From NCBI GenBank assembly GCA_964058805.1, contig CAXKVV010000022.1:558001-622000 (forward strand): a stretch of 64,000 nucleotides of DNA, written 5' to 3'. The translations under genes and the position numbers were made by a program. Below, one piece after another: positions 1 to 10,652 of the stretch (positions within the stretch are counted from its first letter, which is position 1; every line of letters starts with the position of its first letter). The DNA comes from Schoenoplectus triqueter (Eukaryota; Streptophyta; Magnoliopsida; Poales; Cyperaceae). The notes beneath the pieces were generated by a model. It made no database searches. It was not told where the DNA came from and saw nothing but the letters and a program-made list of their open reading frames with translations.

Positions 1-264
1 GGCAGAGAAGAGAGAGGCGCCTTGGGTGCATTCAAATGGGTATATATAGCATGTTGAAGATGCTAGAAGGTTCTATGGACGATGAGAAATGAGAAGGTGG
101 TGGAACCAAGTCAACAGTCAAAGATTGGAGCTTTGGATTCTCTGAGTGGGGCCCACAACATAACAGAAGCAATAACAGAAAGCAAAGACCATGTCTATAG
201 GCCAGGGCAAGTTAATTGATGGTGTTTAGAGGGTGTATGGCTATAATCCTTTGGTGCACCACTC

Positions 265-330
265 CAATTGCCTATATAACCCGATTAATAGCCCACACAA
301 CAACACACAATACAACAGACCAGAGAGAGA
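265..330 (+). promoter_or_regulatory. TATA-like core promoter in repeat copy A
   Basis: CCTATATAACC lies at about 271, followed about 30 bases later by a CA-rich initiator-like stretch (CACACAACAACACACAATAC). The same pair of features occurs in copy B (CCCTATATAAACC at about 50744 followed by CAATACACACAC). Conservation of both suggests a real transcription start for the repeat. Transcription itself is inferred. Confidence 0.35.
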
Positions 331-2921
331 TATAGAGTGATAGATTAGAGAGCTATAGGATAGAAAAGGCAATTGGAAGAGAAGAATTGGTTGTGAGAAA
401 GAAAGAAAGGCCAAGAAACCGATTGATCTCAGTTCAACTTGAGAACTCGGTTGTTATATCTTCAATCATTCATTAGAAGGTGAGTTCTAAGCTTAATCTC
501 AATTGGATTTGAAGTTCCAGTGTTGAATTTTCAGTATAATTGATATAACTGTGTTTGAATTGTAGAGTAACAGTATAATCGCAGCTGAATTTTCGATTTT
601 TCTCTTTTAATCTTGCAAATTCACATTCTCCTTTTCAGTTCTTGCTTTGAATCTCCTTTCTTGTTTTGTTTCTTGATTGAATTTCAAATGGAAACTAGTA
701 ATTGAGTTGTAAAATCGATTGATCTCGGTTAAAACCTGAGAACTCGATAACAGTGAAGTCTTTGTATTGATTTTCTTGTTTAAATGTCGGATTAACCTCA
801 GTTCATGTTGGCATTATGTATATCAGGGACTATACTATCATCTAAGGTCGATTGATCTCAGCTCTAGCTTGAGAACTCGACGGAATTGAAATTTTTTTTT
901 TTGTGTCGTCGCACTGTACCGACTAAACTGAGCTTCCAATTGAGATTAGAGGGAGATTGCACGCATAATTAAGTATATTCTGTTTATAATTGTTGTCACG
1001 AAGCTTGTCAAATGAACAATTGGTATTATAAATGAGTTAATAGCAAGAATTTTGAGTGAAGTGTAATCGGTACCAAACGGTATCATCACACACTTGGTTC
1101 AGCAAAGTAGTGAGTTGATCTGGATATTGCTAATTGTGTCCATGCATGTTAGCATATGTAAACGATGAGAATCAAGCAATCAATTGTCAGGAACATCAAT
1201 TAATTTCACTGAATTTGCAAGATTGCTATTCGGTACCGAGCGGTATCAACCTATTCCAAATGGCACTGGTATGTAGTACTATCCACCGCATTGATTGTCA
1301 ATCAGACACCGTAGAAGGTTTTATCGTGATAGAACGATGCTAAAGGAGTCACCCGATCGACAAGAGGTGGTCTCAATCGCCGGCGTCATCGGTAGCGCGA
1401 ATATTAAAGGTTCTACCAATCGGAATACCAATGGAATGCATTAGCACAAATATTGACGCGCAGGCACGAGTATTGAAGCACATGCACGAATCGCGGAACA
1501 GATCGAATGTTTGAAGTGAAGCGTCATTTTAAATAAAAATCTAGAATGAATCTAGGCCTTATATCTCATGTAGCTTAATCTCAAAGCAAATCTGACGGCC
1601 CAAATAAGAACAGAGTTGAATAAAAGATAAGCTCCAATCTTGGTGCAGATCTGGCGGCCCAGATTAAGCCCAGTAATTAAATAATAACAGAATATTAATA
1701 GTATAAAGTAAATAAATCATTTGAAAATGCTCTTGAACTCCAAATTAACTCAAATTTATTTCTAAAATTTTCTTATTTTACATACTATTTTTCTATACAA
1801 TAATATTTCAGTTTTAAAAATATAACCATAGTAAAACAATTTAAAAGCAAAAGACATTACCTATATTGATATGTTTGACCTAATTTTGACTTGTCATTTT
1901 AAATACTATAAAAATTCCAAAAATACAAATAAAAATCATAAATAATAACTAGATATATTTTAGTGATTTTTCAAGTGATTTTCCATGAAATAATAATGAT
2001 GATAGTAATATGCTATACTAAATGATGAGATTAGCTATATTCTTTGATAAATAAAAAAAATAATAATAATAATAGATATTATATTGATATTTTCTATAAA
2101 AAGAATAATAAAAATAAATAGCACAAAATATACCAAAAAATATACTACTATGGTAATAAATAGTAAAATACATTTTCTTTTATAATAAAGAATGATAATA
2201 CAGTTTTATAATATGAATTGTATTTCTTTTGTTATTTCTACACAAATATACAATAAAAATACTTTTGATGAATAAAATGTAATAAAAATAATAGTTGTAA
2301 TAAAAACATAATGAATTTCATCTCTTATGACTATTTTCAACTAATAATAAAAATCTTATACTTTTCTATAGATAATAAATAGAAATAATAAAAATAGACA
2401 TAATGAATAGTATAATAAATAGGATAGAATATTAGTAATGATTTCTTTTTAGCTATTATAGATACTAAAAATAAATAAAAAAAATAAATAATAAAAAAAA
2501 GTAAATAATAATAATAATAAAAATAATAATAATAGTAAAATAGTATAGCTAACCATCTTTTAATTTTGTAAATGATTCTCATATAATGAATAATGTTTCA
2601 ACATAATAGAATATAATAATAAAATTCTATTACTTTGGCTATTATAAACATTTTAAAAAGACAAATAAAAAAATCATAGCCATTTTATTTTCTATTATTT
2701 TTGTAAGTGATTTTCTACAGAATAAATAGAGTTTAAAAAAAATAAATAAAAAAATAAAATTTTACTACTTTAGCTATTATAAAAATCCCAAAAATATAAA
2801 TGAAACTCTAATTAATAGCTACCCCTTTTCCTATTATTTTTGTAAATAATTTTCTACAATAGATAAATAGAGTTTAAGAAATAAAAATAATAATAATAAA
2901 AATAATAATAGTAATAAGAAC

Positions 2922-2922
<1 letters not shown>

Positions 2923-2968
<46 letters not shown>
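2923..2968. repeat. (AAT)n microsatellite
   Basis: About 15 consecutive AAT/TAA units inside an AT-rich block (1.9-3.0 kb) that is otherwise a string of AATAAT and AAAAT runs. The tyrosine-rich ORFs on the other strand are products of this simple sequence, not genes. Confidence 0.9.
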
Positions 2969-2973
<5 letters not shown>

Positions 2974-3104
2974 GCATCTTCATAATAAAAAATAATAATG
3001 AAAGATATTATATAATAGACTTTGTGCATTTTAGAATAAATATGCTCACATAAGGAGTGTAGAGCCACATATGAATATTTGCACACACGATATAACATTT
3101 AGAA

Positions 3105-3661
3105 TGATTAGTCAAGACGAGAACATCTTGACGTGAGAAGATTAAGGCTTTAATAGCAATACAAGAAGATATGTCGAGACAAGAACATCTTGACGCTTAA
3201 TGAAGAATAACAAGATACATTGAGACAAGAACATCTTGACGTGAGATGAATAAGGCTTTGATAGCAACATGAAGGAACATGTCGAGACAAGAACATCTTG
3301 ACACTTGATGAAGAATAACCAGAGCTACGATACTAACATGAAGATATATGTCGACTCTGAAGAAGAAGAACATTACGATGTCCTAGATAGGTGACATCTT
3401 AATGACTCGCTGCCATGAGCAAGTAACTCATGATTGAATACGCTCACACAAGGGGTGTAGGGCAATATAGTAATTTTGCACAAGTAATGCAACACGTAGA
3501 ATGATTAGTTGAGACAAGAACATCTCGACGCTCGCTGAAGAATGACCAAAGCTACGACATCAGCATGGAGAGATATGTCGACTTTGAAGAAGAAGAACAT
3601 TACGATGTCCGAGCGAAGTGACATCTTAATGTCTCGGTGTCATGAACAAGTAATTCATGAC
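3105..3661 (+). repeat. Hairpin block 1: tandem stem-loops with 6-8 bp stems
   Basis: Five near-identical units carry a 7-bp stem with an 8-base loop, for example GTCAAGA (3111-3117) with TCTTGAC (3126-3132), and GTTGAGA (3508-3514) with TCTCGAC (3523-3529). Two other stem-loop types alternate with them: GATGTC/GACATC (3377-3398 and 3604-3625) and CATGAG/CTCATG (3414-3432), which reappears as GTCATGAA/TTCATGAC (3639-3661) with the same CAAGTAA loop. Copy B has the matching hairpin at 52712-52733. Confidence 0.75.
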
Positions 3662-3681
3662 CATTTGAGCTGGCAAGACTG

Positions 3682-4266
3682 AACTCGTCCGTCGATGAGT
3701 TTGTCTCCTGACTCATTTCCCGAGACTGTGAGATTGAATCGGTCTGTTGGTAGATTCATCCACAAAACAGTGAATGTGAACCGTTCTGTAGGTAGGTTCC
3801 TTCACTAACACATGCCTCAATGTTGAACTGGCCCAGCGCTTCAGGTTTGACATTGTGTGCAATTGTGTTTCCTAGGTTTATGAATCGGCTTAGTGCTACG
3901 AATTCATGATCTAGAAGATCGGTGAGAAGAAACACGTGGGCTATATCCACCCTTCTCCTGATTCACCAACCTCAAGATCAACCGGCTCAGCGCTTCGAGT
4001 TGTATTTTGTGTGATTGGTTGTTGACTAGTTAAGATTGAACCGGTCTGTTTGTAGGTTTATCTTCTAGATCAACGGAGGTCGAGTCGGTCTGTATGTAGA
4101 CTCACCTCAAGCCCCTATGAAGAGATTAACCTGGTCTGTTGGTAAGGTTACATCTCGAGGTGGCATGGACTGAACCGATCTGTTTGTAGGTTCGTCCCCC
4201 ATAGGACAAAACCAATCTGTTTGTAGGTTTGTCTTCCATAGATTGAACCGATCTGTTTGTAGGTTC
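3682..4266 (+). repeat. Hairpin block 2: nine stem-loops around a GATCTGTTTGTA-like core
   Basis: Nine units have the form N5-(GATCTGTTTGTA)-N5', where the five flanking bases pair: AACTC/GAGTT (3682-3701), TGAATC/GATTCA (3735-3758), GAACC/GGTTC (3778-3799), AACC/GGTT (4039-4058), GAGTC/GACTC (4082-4103), TAACC/GGTTA (4127-4150), GAACC/GGTTC (4172-4193), AAACC/GGTTT (4208-4230) and GAACC/GGTTC (4245-4266). Hairpins of a second type, with a GGCTCAGCGCTTC-like loop, sit between them (3824-3848, 3880-3907, 3979-4002). Confidence 0.8.
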
Positions 4267-4324
4267 ATCTTCCGTAGACCCTTTTTATAAACCTAGACGA
4301 CCACTTGACCATCTTTTAACTATA

Positions 4325-4420
4325 CTATTTGCTTCTCTCTTTCAAAGATCCAGAGGTGCCTCGAGGTTCGTAGCCCAGGGTAATTAACGGTGGGGGCTTG
4401 CGCCCATCGGAATCTACAAG
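4325..4420 (+). repeat. Conserved terminal module of the hairpin-rich repeat, first copy
   Basis: A strongly conserved block containing CAGAGGTG.CTCGAG, AGCCCAGGGTAATTAACGG and a GGG-CTTGC-CCC type palindrome (GGGGGCTTGCGCCCATC). The same block recurs at 6234-6320 and 54368-54462. In copies A and B it is followed by about 160 bases of GC-rich sequence ending GTCGCACA. It marks the right part of the repeat; its role is unknown. Confidence 0.7.
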
Positions 4421-4616
4421 AACTCACAATCACTAAAAACCCCCTGAATTTGCATCCAAATATCTCTAAACGGCAGAATCGGCCGACACCCAGCAGATGC
4501 ACGCTCGGGAGGGATCTCCGTGTCCTTCTTCCGCAGAACCCACCGCCCGGCGGCGGTGCGGCGGCGCGCGAAAAAGGGTCGCACAATAACATATTAAAAT
4601 AATATGACAGTGATAA

Positions 4617-5197
4617 TAATCATGATTACATGATTATCATGTTCATGGGATGATGACTCATGATCATATAGAGATGATGATTATGTGACAAGGGTGATCA
4701 TGTAGTGATGGTAATCATGTAGAAATGATGACCATTCAGAGATGATGATCATGCAGAGGTGATGATCACATGATGATATCATGATCATCTAGAGATGGTA
4801 ATCATGTAGAGATGATAAACGCATGATGATAATGATGATCATGTAGAGATGATGATTATTCAGAGATGACGATCACATGATGATAATCATGATCATCCTC
4901 AGATGATGACTATGTAAAGATGATGATCATTTAGAGATAATGATCACATGATGATAATCATGATCATCCTAAGATGATGATCATGTAGAGATGATGATCA
5001 TTCAGATATGATGATCACATGATGATGGTCATGATCATGCTGAGATGATTATAATGCAGAGATAATGATCATTCAGATATGATGATCACATGATGATAAC
5101 CATGATCATATAGGGATGATGATCATGCAGAAATGACGATCATATGGTGATGACAATCACATAATGATCTTGAGGATGATGAAGATCACATGATGAC
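4617..5197. repeat. ATGATGATCATG minisatellite
   Basis: About 580 bases built from GATGATCATG, AGAGATGATGATCAT and CACATGATGATAATCATGATCATC, in irregular units of roughly 25-50 bases. Almost every unit contains self-complementary ATGATCAT. It lies directly after the GC-rich end of copy A and before the 180-bp array. No coding frame resembles a protein. Confidence 0.8.
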
Positions 5198-5340
5198 GAA
5201 AAGTTCCACGTAGAGAAGATAAAAGAAGAAGAGAAGCAAGATGGATTATGATCACACGACCATCAAGATGTTAGCCACATCATAAAACCTATATTTTTTG
5301 CCTCGAGTGTGCCAAATTCACGAGTTCATACTTCAGTATA

Positions 5341-6105
5341 CCTGCCTCAATGTTAAAACGGCCAAGTGCTTTGAATTTAATTTTGTGTGTGATAATCTTA
5401 GATTCATGAATTGGCTCAGTACTTCAGATTCATAATCTAGAAGATTAGCAAGATATACATGCGAGTTAAGTTCGTTGCTCTTCTAATTTACCAAATCACA
5501 ATACCAGCTGGCATATTATTTCAAGCTTGGTTTTATGTGATTGGATGTGTAATGTCGCCCTATATCAAAAAGACACACTTACATTTATGAATTTGCCCAT
5601 TACTTCAGATTCATAATCTAGAATATCAGTAAGACGTGCATGAAAGTTAAGTTCGCTAGTCTTCTGATTTACCAACCTCAAGGCTAGCTGGCATAGCGCT
5701 TTAGGCTTAGCTTTGCGTGATTGGATAGGTAATGTCACCCTATATCAAAAAAACACACCTAAGTTTTTGAATTGGCCCAGTGCTTTGGATTCATAATCTA
5801 GAAGATCAGTTAGATGTGCATGCAAATTAAGTTCGCTAGTCTACTGATTTACCAACCTCAATACCAGCTGGCATATTGCTTCAAACTTGGTTTTATGTGA
5901 TTGGATGGGTAATGTCGCCCTGTCTCAAAAGGACACACCTAGGTTTATGAATCGGCTCAGTGTCTTGTATTCATAATCTCGAAAATCGGTGAGATGTGCA
6001 AGTGAGTTAAGTTCGTTAATCCATTGATACACAAATTCTAAGATAGACTAGCACAATTAATCTAATCTTGTACAATTGGTTGGATGTCAGCTACCCTATA
6101 AAAGC
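5341..6105 (+). repeat. 180-bp tandem array, about four units
   Basis: The landmark CATAATCTAG/CATAATCTCG recurs at 5431, 5612, 5792 and 5972, giving periods of 181, 180 and 180 bases. Each unit also carries a GGCTCAGTGCTT-like hairpin loop between ATGAAT and ATTCAT arms, a GTTAAGTTCG.TAGTC block and GTGATTGGATGGGTAATGTCGCCC. Copies A (3870-4030) and B (53395-53560) have this unit only once, so the array is a local amplification. Confidence 0.8.
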
Positions 6106-6233
6106 CCACGCTACAGATTTTGGACTGTTGAACTCATAAGTTCTTAACCCGACCCATCATTTCATTCATCACATCATACCCCATATCCCAATACTTCACG
6201 CCTAATTGACCACTTATATCTACTTAGCTATTG

Positions 6234-6330
6234 TATTTGCTTCTCCTTTTATGATCCAGAGGTGTCTCGAGATTAATAGCCCAGGGTAATTAACGGTGGG
6301 AGTTTGCGCCCATCAGAATATATAAAGTTG
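6234..6330 (+). repeat. Conserved terminal module, second copy
   Basis: Repeats the block seen at 4325-4420 (CAGAGGTGTCTCGAG, AGCCCAGGGTAATTAACGG, GTTTGCGCCCATC). It follows the 180-bp array. Together 5.26-6.33 kb looks like the right half of a further, partial copy of the same repeat family lying head-to-tail after copy A. Confidence 0.65.
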
Positions 6331-6349
6331 ACATCGAGTCGAGACATAT

Positions 6350-7105
6350 TTGGACGAGTCTACCAAGCCGTGAGCTAAATTTTCATCCCAAGAGGTGCTT
6401 AGCACAATGACACTTCCAATATTCCTCAAAGTATGTACTAAGTGTGCAATTTTTTTTACTAAAATTTTAGTAATATATATAAATTGACACTTCTATTAAA
6501 AATATATGTTAATTATTGAGTTATTAATTGTACGTTGATTATTAAGCTATTGTTTTGATATGCTCTAAGTTGAATAGATAAAATATTATAATTTGTTTAT
6601 CGTTAGTTTATATTTTTTTATGGTTATATTAATTATTGTAATTTTTCTTGTACTCTCTATCAAATTCACTAATCTTTTCACTTAAAAAATATTTATATTC
6701 AAAATATTGTATTTGATATATTTAATTTACTCTTTATTTTTAAAAATTAAGCTGAATTATTATTAGATTGTTCAAGATATAATTATATGTTCGAACTAAA
6801 CTTTTCTTAAAAATCCTGCAAATCATCAATATCTTTTGACTGCCGATACACTTGCCAACTAATTATGTATTTTATAATATTTTTTAAAATTATTATTTAT
6901 TTTATTTGTAAATCATAAAGTTAGTGACATGCAATCATATTGATTAAAATTTTAAATTTAATGCAATTGAAATTAATAATTAGTATACATCAAGAAATTA
7001 TGTAACGAAGCTTGATTTTTGTTGCATTTCATTGCACCACTCCAAATTTTATGTAACATGAAAATTATAAATTAATGATTGTAATTAGAAAAAATAGAAC
7101 TAAAA
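6350..7105. other. AT-rich spacer, nothing recognised
   Basis: No ORF, RNA gene or repeat structure that I can support. Mostly A/T runs. Confidence 0.6.
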
Positions 7106-7108
7106 AAG

Positions 7109-7492
7109 TATTGATAATAGAGTTAGGTTATGGGTTACGGCATAGCACGGATGACCCGTGTGCTATAAATTATTTTTAAATTTCAAATGATTGATCTGAC
7201 TGCTTGAAATAATTTTCATATGAAAATCTAGTTATAGAACAAAATTTAGATTTTTTTAGTATTTTTGCTGATAGTTAGAAAATCACTTGATTAAACTATT
7301 ATGAGTCAAAAGGAGTGATTTTTCAATTATCAAAAGAAACAAAAAAAATAAAAAAAAATGATCCACAAATATATTTTCATATGAAAATTAATTCAAATGG
7401 TCGATCGACCGTTTGAACTTTGTAAATAGACAAACGATCTGTAACACACAAACTATCCGTGCTACGTGTAGCATTATAACTCTCGATAATAT
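7109..7492. mobile_element. Foldback (MITE-like) element
   Basis: Two imperfect inverted arms surround a short centre: TTGATAATAGAGTTA and GCATAGCACGGAT on the left mirror ATCCGTGC and TAACTCTCGATAATATTATC on the right, and ATTTTCATATGAAAAT occurs in both arms. The layout is that of the element at 44236-44600 (arms containing a GATC-rich end, centre containing GTGATTTTT...). No clear target duplication was found. Confidence 0.5.
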
Positions 7493-7875
7493 TATCATTA
7501 TTGTTAATAGTAAATATCCAATTTAAAATTTCTAGTTATATTTTTTATATTATTTGCTATAATTAAAGATTATGATCTTAAAGCCCTACTATCCTCGGAA
7601 TTTGTGCTCCCCCCCTTTCCGACAAAAAGAAAATCCTTTTTTTTTTTGCTATTCAAATTTTTTATTATAGGTGTGGATAAGATCCTCGAACTGTATGATC
7701 ATACAAATATGAAATTATTTGATAGTAAAATACTCAATTATTATACCTGGAAGAACAACTGGCTCCAGTGTCCAGAGTACATAGTTTCTTCTTTACACGT
7801 AAGCCGTCACTCGTTTGCTTCCAAATTTGATTTGATTGCCTTGACGCGTCACTTCTCTGATTTTACAAATCTTCG

Positions 7876-7902
7876 CCCCCCACACCCCCCCCCCCCCCCC
7901 CC
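7876..7902. repeat. Poly-C tract
   Basis: CCCCCCACACCC followed by an uninterrupted run of C, 27 bases in all. Such a run is also a spot where the assembly could be wrong. Confidence 0.85.
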
Positions 7903-8090
7903 AAGTCATGAAATTCCTTTCCCATGGTATACGTCATTACCGAGAGAAGTCGTTGATCTATTTTTTTTCGTCTTCTTCTTCAATTTACTCCAATGAAAAA
8001 GTTCTAATTATAGTAATACTTCAATATTCAAAAGCATACTTCAAATCAATAGTAACAAACACTATTAACTATCAACTAATATATTGTCTA

Positions 8091-8224
8091 TACTTTATAA
8101 ACACTATTAATTATCAACTAGTAGAGAACCAGTTTTTATTTTAGTGGCAAAGGCATATACTTTATAAACACTATTAGTTATTAACTAGTAGAGAACCAGT
8201 TTTTATTTTAGTGGCAAAGATAAT
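8091..8224. repeat. 67-bp direct tandem duplication
   Basis: TACTTTATAAACACTATTA...TTTTAGTGGCAAAG occurs twice with a period of 67 bases (8091 and 8158), with only a few differences, so the duplication is fairly recent. Confidence 0.8.
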
Positions 8225-8912
8225 GCTCTCCGTGTAAAGGTTGCAGATTCGAAACTTAAATGAGAATCCTATATGAATAATAAAAGATGAGCAACTCAGA
8301 CTCACATTTTTACTAAAAAAAAACTATCAACTAGTTTGTTGTCAAAACTGTCAACTAATATATTGTCCATGCTTTGCCACGGGTGATTTCTATATTATAA
8401 TCTTTCTAATTAAAATCTAAAAATATCATTCTATTCCAATACAAATATGATAACAAACAAAGTAAGAAACTAATACAGTTAATTAATTACTTTTATGCAG
8501 TAATCATAGTTTTGATGAAATTATATAATTAAATTTTAAATTTGATAAATTCTTCAACATAATGTCCTTTAGAAAAAAATATATCATCAATTATATAACG
8601 TTTAATGTAGCAGATGTATTATAGATTTAACAAAGAATTTTAATATTTTCGTTACAATCTATTAATGTAGCAGATGTATATATATATTTCTAAGTCTCTT
8701 TTCTTTTATGTTATTATTACTTGATAAAAAATAATGCTTTTAGAGTTTAGAGTACCAAGTTTAATTCAAATCCTAAGAATTATTCTTGAGTTTGGAGGTA
8801 AAAGTAAAGTAATATTCTTCTTATAGGAAGTTATAAATTCGAAATTCAAATAAAAGGTTTTTTATGAATACTTGAAGTTGAGGAACTTAGATCCGTCTTT
8901 TATCTCAAGGAA
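8205..8912 (+). mobile_element. Two possible SINE-like relics
   Basis: About 8205-8310 and 8801-8912 share an order of motifs: a GGCAAAG or GGTAAAAG box, then about 35 bases later an AGATTCGAAACT or AAATTCGAAATT box, then ATGAATA and AACTCAGA or AACTTAGA. The second box resembles a pol III B box. Similarity between the two is weak and no tail or target duplication is clear. Confidence 0.25.
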
Positions 8913-9124
8913 AGAAAATTAATTAGCCCTCTCTTATATTTTTCTAGTTAACGTCTTCTTCTGTTTCACAAAATTCAGCACATATTTGTCTCCAAAAGAT
9001 GCTCCTTAATTTTTTCAATTGCAAGTACGTATGTTCCTTAGATTCATTGATTAATTAAAACCTAACAAGAGGACAGTTCCGCATAATTTCTTCAATCCAT
9101 CAGTCTAGAAAACAGCATTGGAAG

Positions 9125-10066
9125 TAGGGGTGTCAATGATAGCATTTTAGTCATTTATCCACGTACCGTATTTTATAAGATGTATATGGATAAAAAAATT
9201 ATTAATTTATTTGATATGGATAAAGGTAAGAATTTTATTTCGTTAAGTAAATAGATAAGGATATGAGTAAAAGTCATTTTGTATCCGTTTGCCCTATAAG
9301 GTAAATTATTAAGCAAATAATTTATATTATTATTCATATAATTATTTCGTGTAATATTTTTTATTTTGATAAATAAAATAAAAAAATAGGGAATTGATAA
9401 TAACACTCCGAAATTGTGTGCTAATGACTAGTAGTTTCAAACTCTGTCCGGGCCATTAGCGCACAACTTTGGGGTATTCTTACCAATTTCCTATTCTTTA
9501 TTTATAAAAAAAAATTGTATGTTAATTGTCCTGATTTCTATGAGTTAATTACTATGAATTATAATTATTATCTTTTTTAAGTTTAACCATCTTATAAATT
9601 ATAATGTTTGAATAATATTTAGTATAGTACTTCTTAAAATGATTGAATGAGATAATATTAGATTTTATTTTAGACAATATGTTATTTTTTCTTTTAATAT
9701 ATTTTTTTCTAGTTAAAAAATTTGACAAGAGATATTTATTTTTTTAATTTATATATTTGAAATGACTCAAGTTAGAATTAATTGCATAGTTATATTTTTA
9801 TTTCATACTAGTAAAATAGAGATATATTTGTATGAACAGAAGGAATTCATATATTTTTTTATAAATGATAATAAACTAAGTAATACATTAGTATTATTTG
9901 TTAGCATCCGTTATCGTTTCGTTAACCGTTTATTTTAATGGATAAGAATAGAGTTTGAATAAGTTTAATTTTAATAAGTAAAAGTAAAATATGGATATAA
10001 ATAATTTAAAATAAATATAATAATCAAAATATTCCCACCCAATCCCTACCGTACCCTGACACCCTA
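9125..10066. mobile_element. Non-autonomous hAT-type element
   Basis: The left end TAGGGGTGTCA matches the reverse complement of the right end (TAGGGTGTCA). Flanking 8-mers ATTGGAAG (9117-9124) and ATTGAGAG (10067-10074) look like a decayed 8-bp target duplication, the size typical of hAT elements. The interior is AT-rich and codes for nothing recognisable. Confidence 0.6.
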
Positions 10067-10652
10067 ATTGAGAGATTTGGAGCTGCGCGTCACACAGAGG
10101 GGACGAATCATACTGTCCAAATTTCGTACTGCTAATGAAAAGCCTTCTTGTTGCCCCTTCCCACATATGGGTATACATTTTGTCAATTCGACAAAGACTT
10201 CTCTCTTCTTCTATTTTTTTTTTTTGGGAAATCACTAAATTTTGATTTTTATTATAAATTGGTCATTCTAATTTGATTTGTCCCTCTATAATTACTAAAT
10301 TTTCAATTTATTCTAATCAAGTCAATTTATAAATTGATATTGTTTTATATTTAAATAATATCACTTATTATTTTTTAAAATATTTTGCAGCCAACAATTT
10401 TTAATTTTCTCTCCCTTATTACCCTTCCTCCAATTATCTCAATTATTTAATGCCTATAAAAGAAATTTGATATTATTCATTAATAATTTATCTTTTAAGG
10501 GGGTCGAAGTCATGAAGATATTTTAAAATTAAGATCCCAACATATCAAATACTCAATTAATTTATAATTTTTATAGTGTTTGCTAAATGAACTATAATAT
10601 TATATTTGGTGAAAGATAAAATTGAAATAAAAAGAAATTTTAGTGGACAAAT

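Larger units (their letters stand above)
1..4587 (+). repeat. Long hairpin-rich repeat, copy A (left end outside window)
   Basis: This stretch and 47.9-54.63 kb are two diverged copies of one long repeat family in the same orientation. Shared landmarks in the same order are a TATA-like box (about 271 and 50744), a GATTGATCTCA...GAGAACTC block (about 421 and 50871), an AT-rich block with AACTCAAATTTATTTCTA (about 1740 and 52260), hairpin arrays, and a GC-rich end reading GCGCGCGAAAAA then GTCGCACA. By eye the AT-rich block is roughly 80% alike. No ORF in it resembles a known protein. A giant solo LTR or a non-coding retroelement derivative is possible, because the end reads ...CA and it has promoter-like sequence, but no primer-binding site or partner LTR is visible. 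The family is not one I recognise. Confidence 0.7.

Noticed and set aside
2337..3098. Tyrosine-rich open frames on the minus strand
   Set aside because: They are the reading of TAA/ATA simple sequence. The frame at 63427-63627 is the same.
4039..4266. GGTTC-containing hairpins as tRNA-like genes
   Set aside because: No acceptor stem, D arm or anticodon arm can be drawn around them; the repeat unit is only about 22 bases.
4320..4602. Overlapping ORFs on both strands at the GC-rich end of copy A
   Set aside because: They arise from a GC-rich non-coding end. The corresponding end of copy B has no conserved frame.
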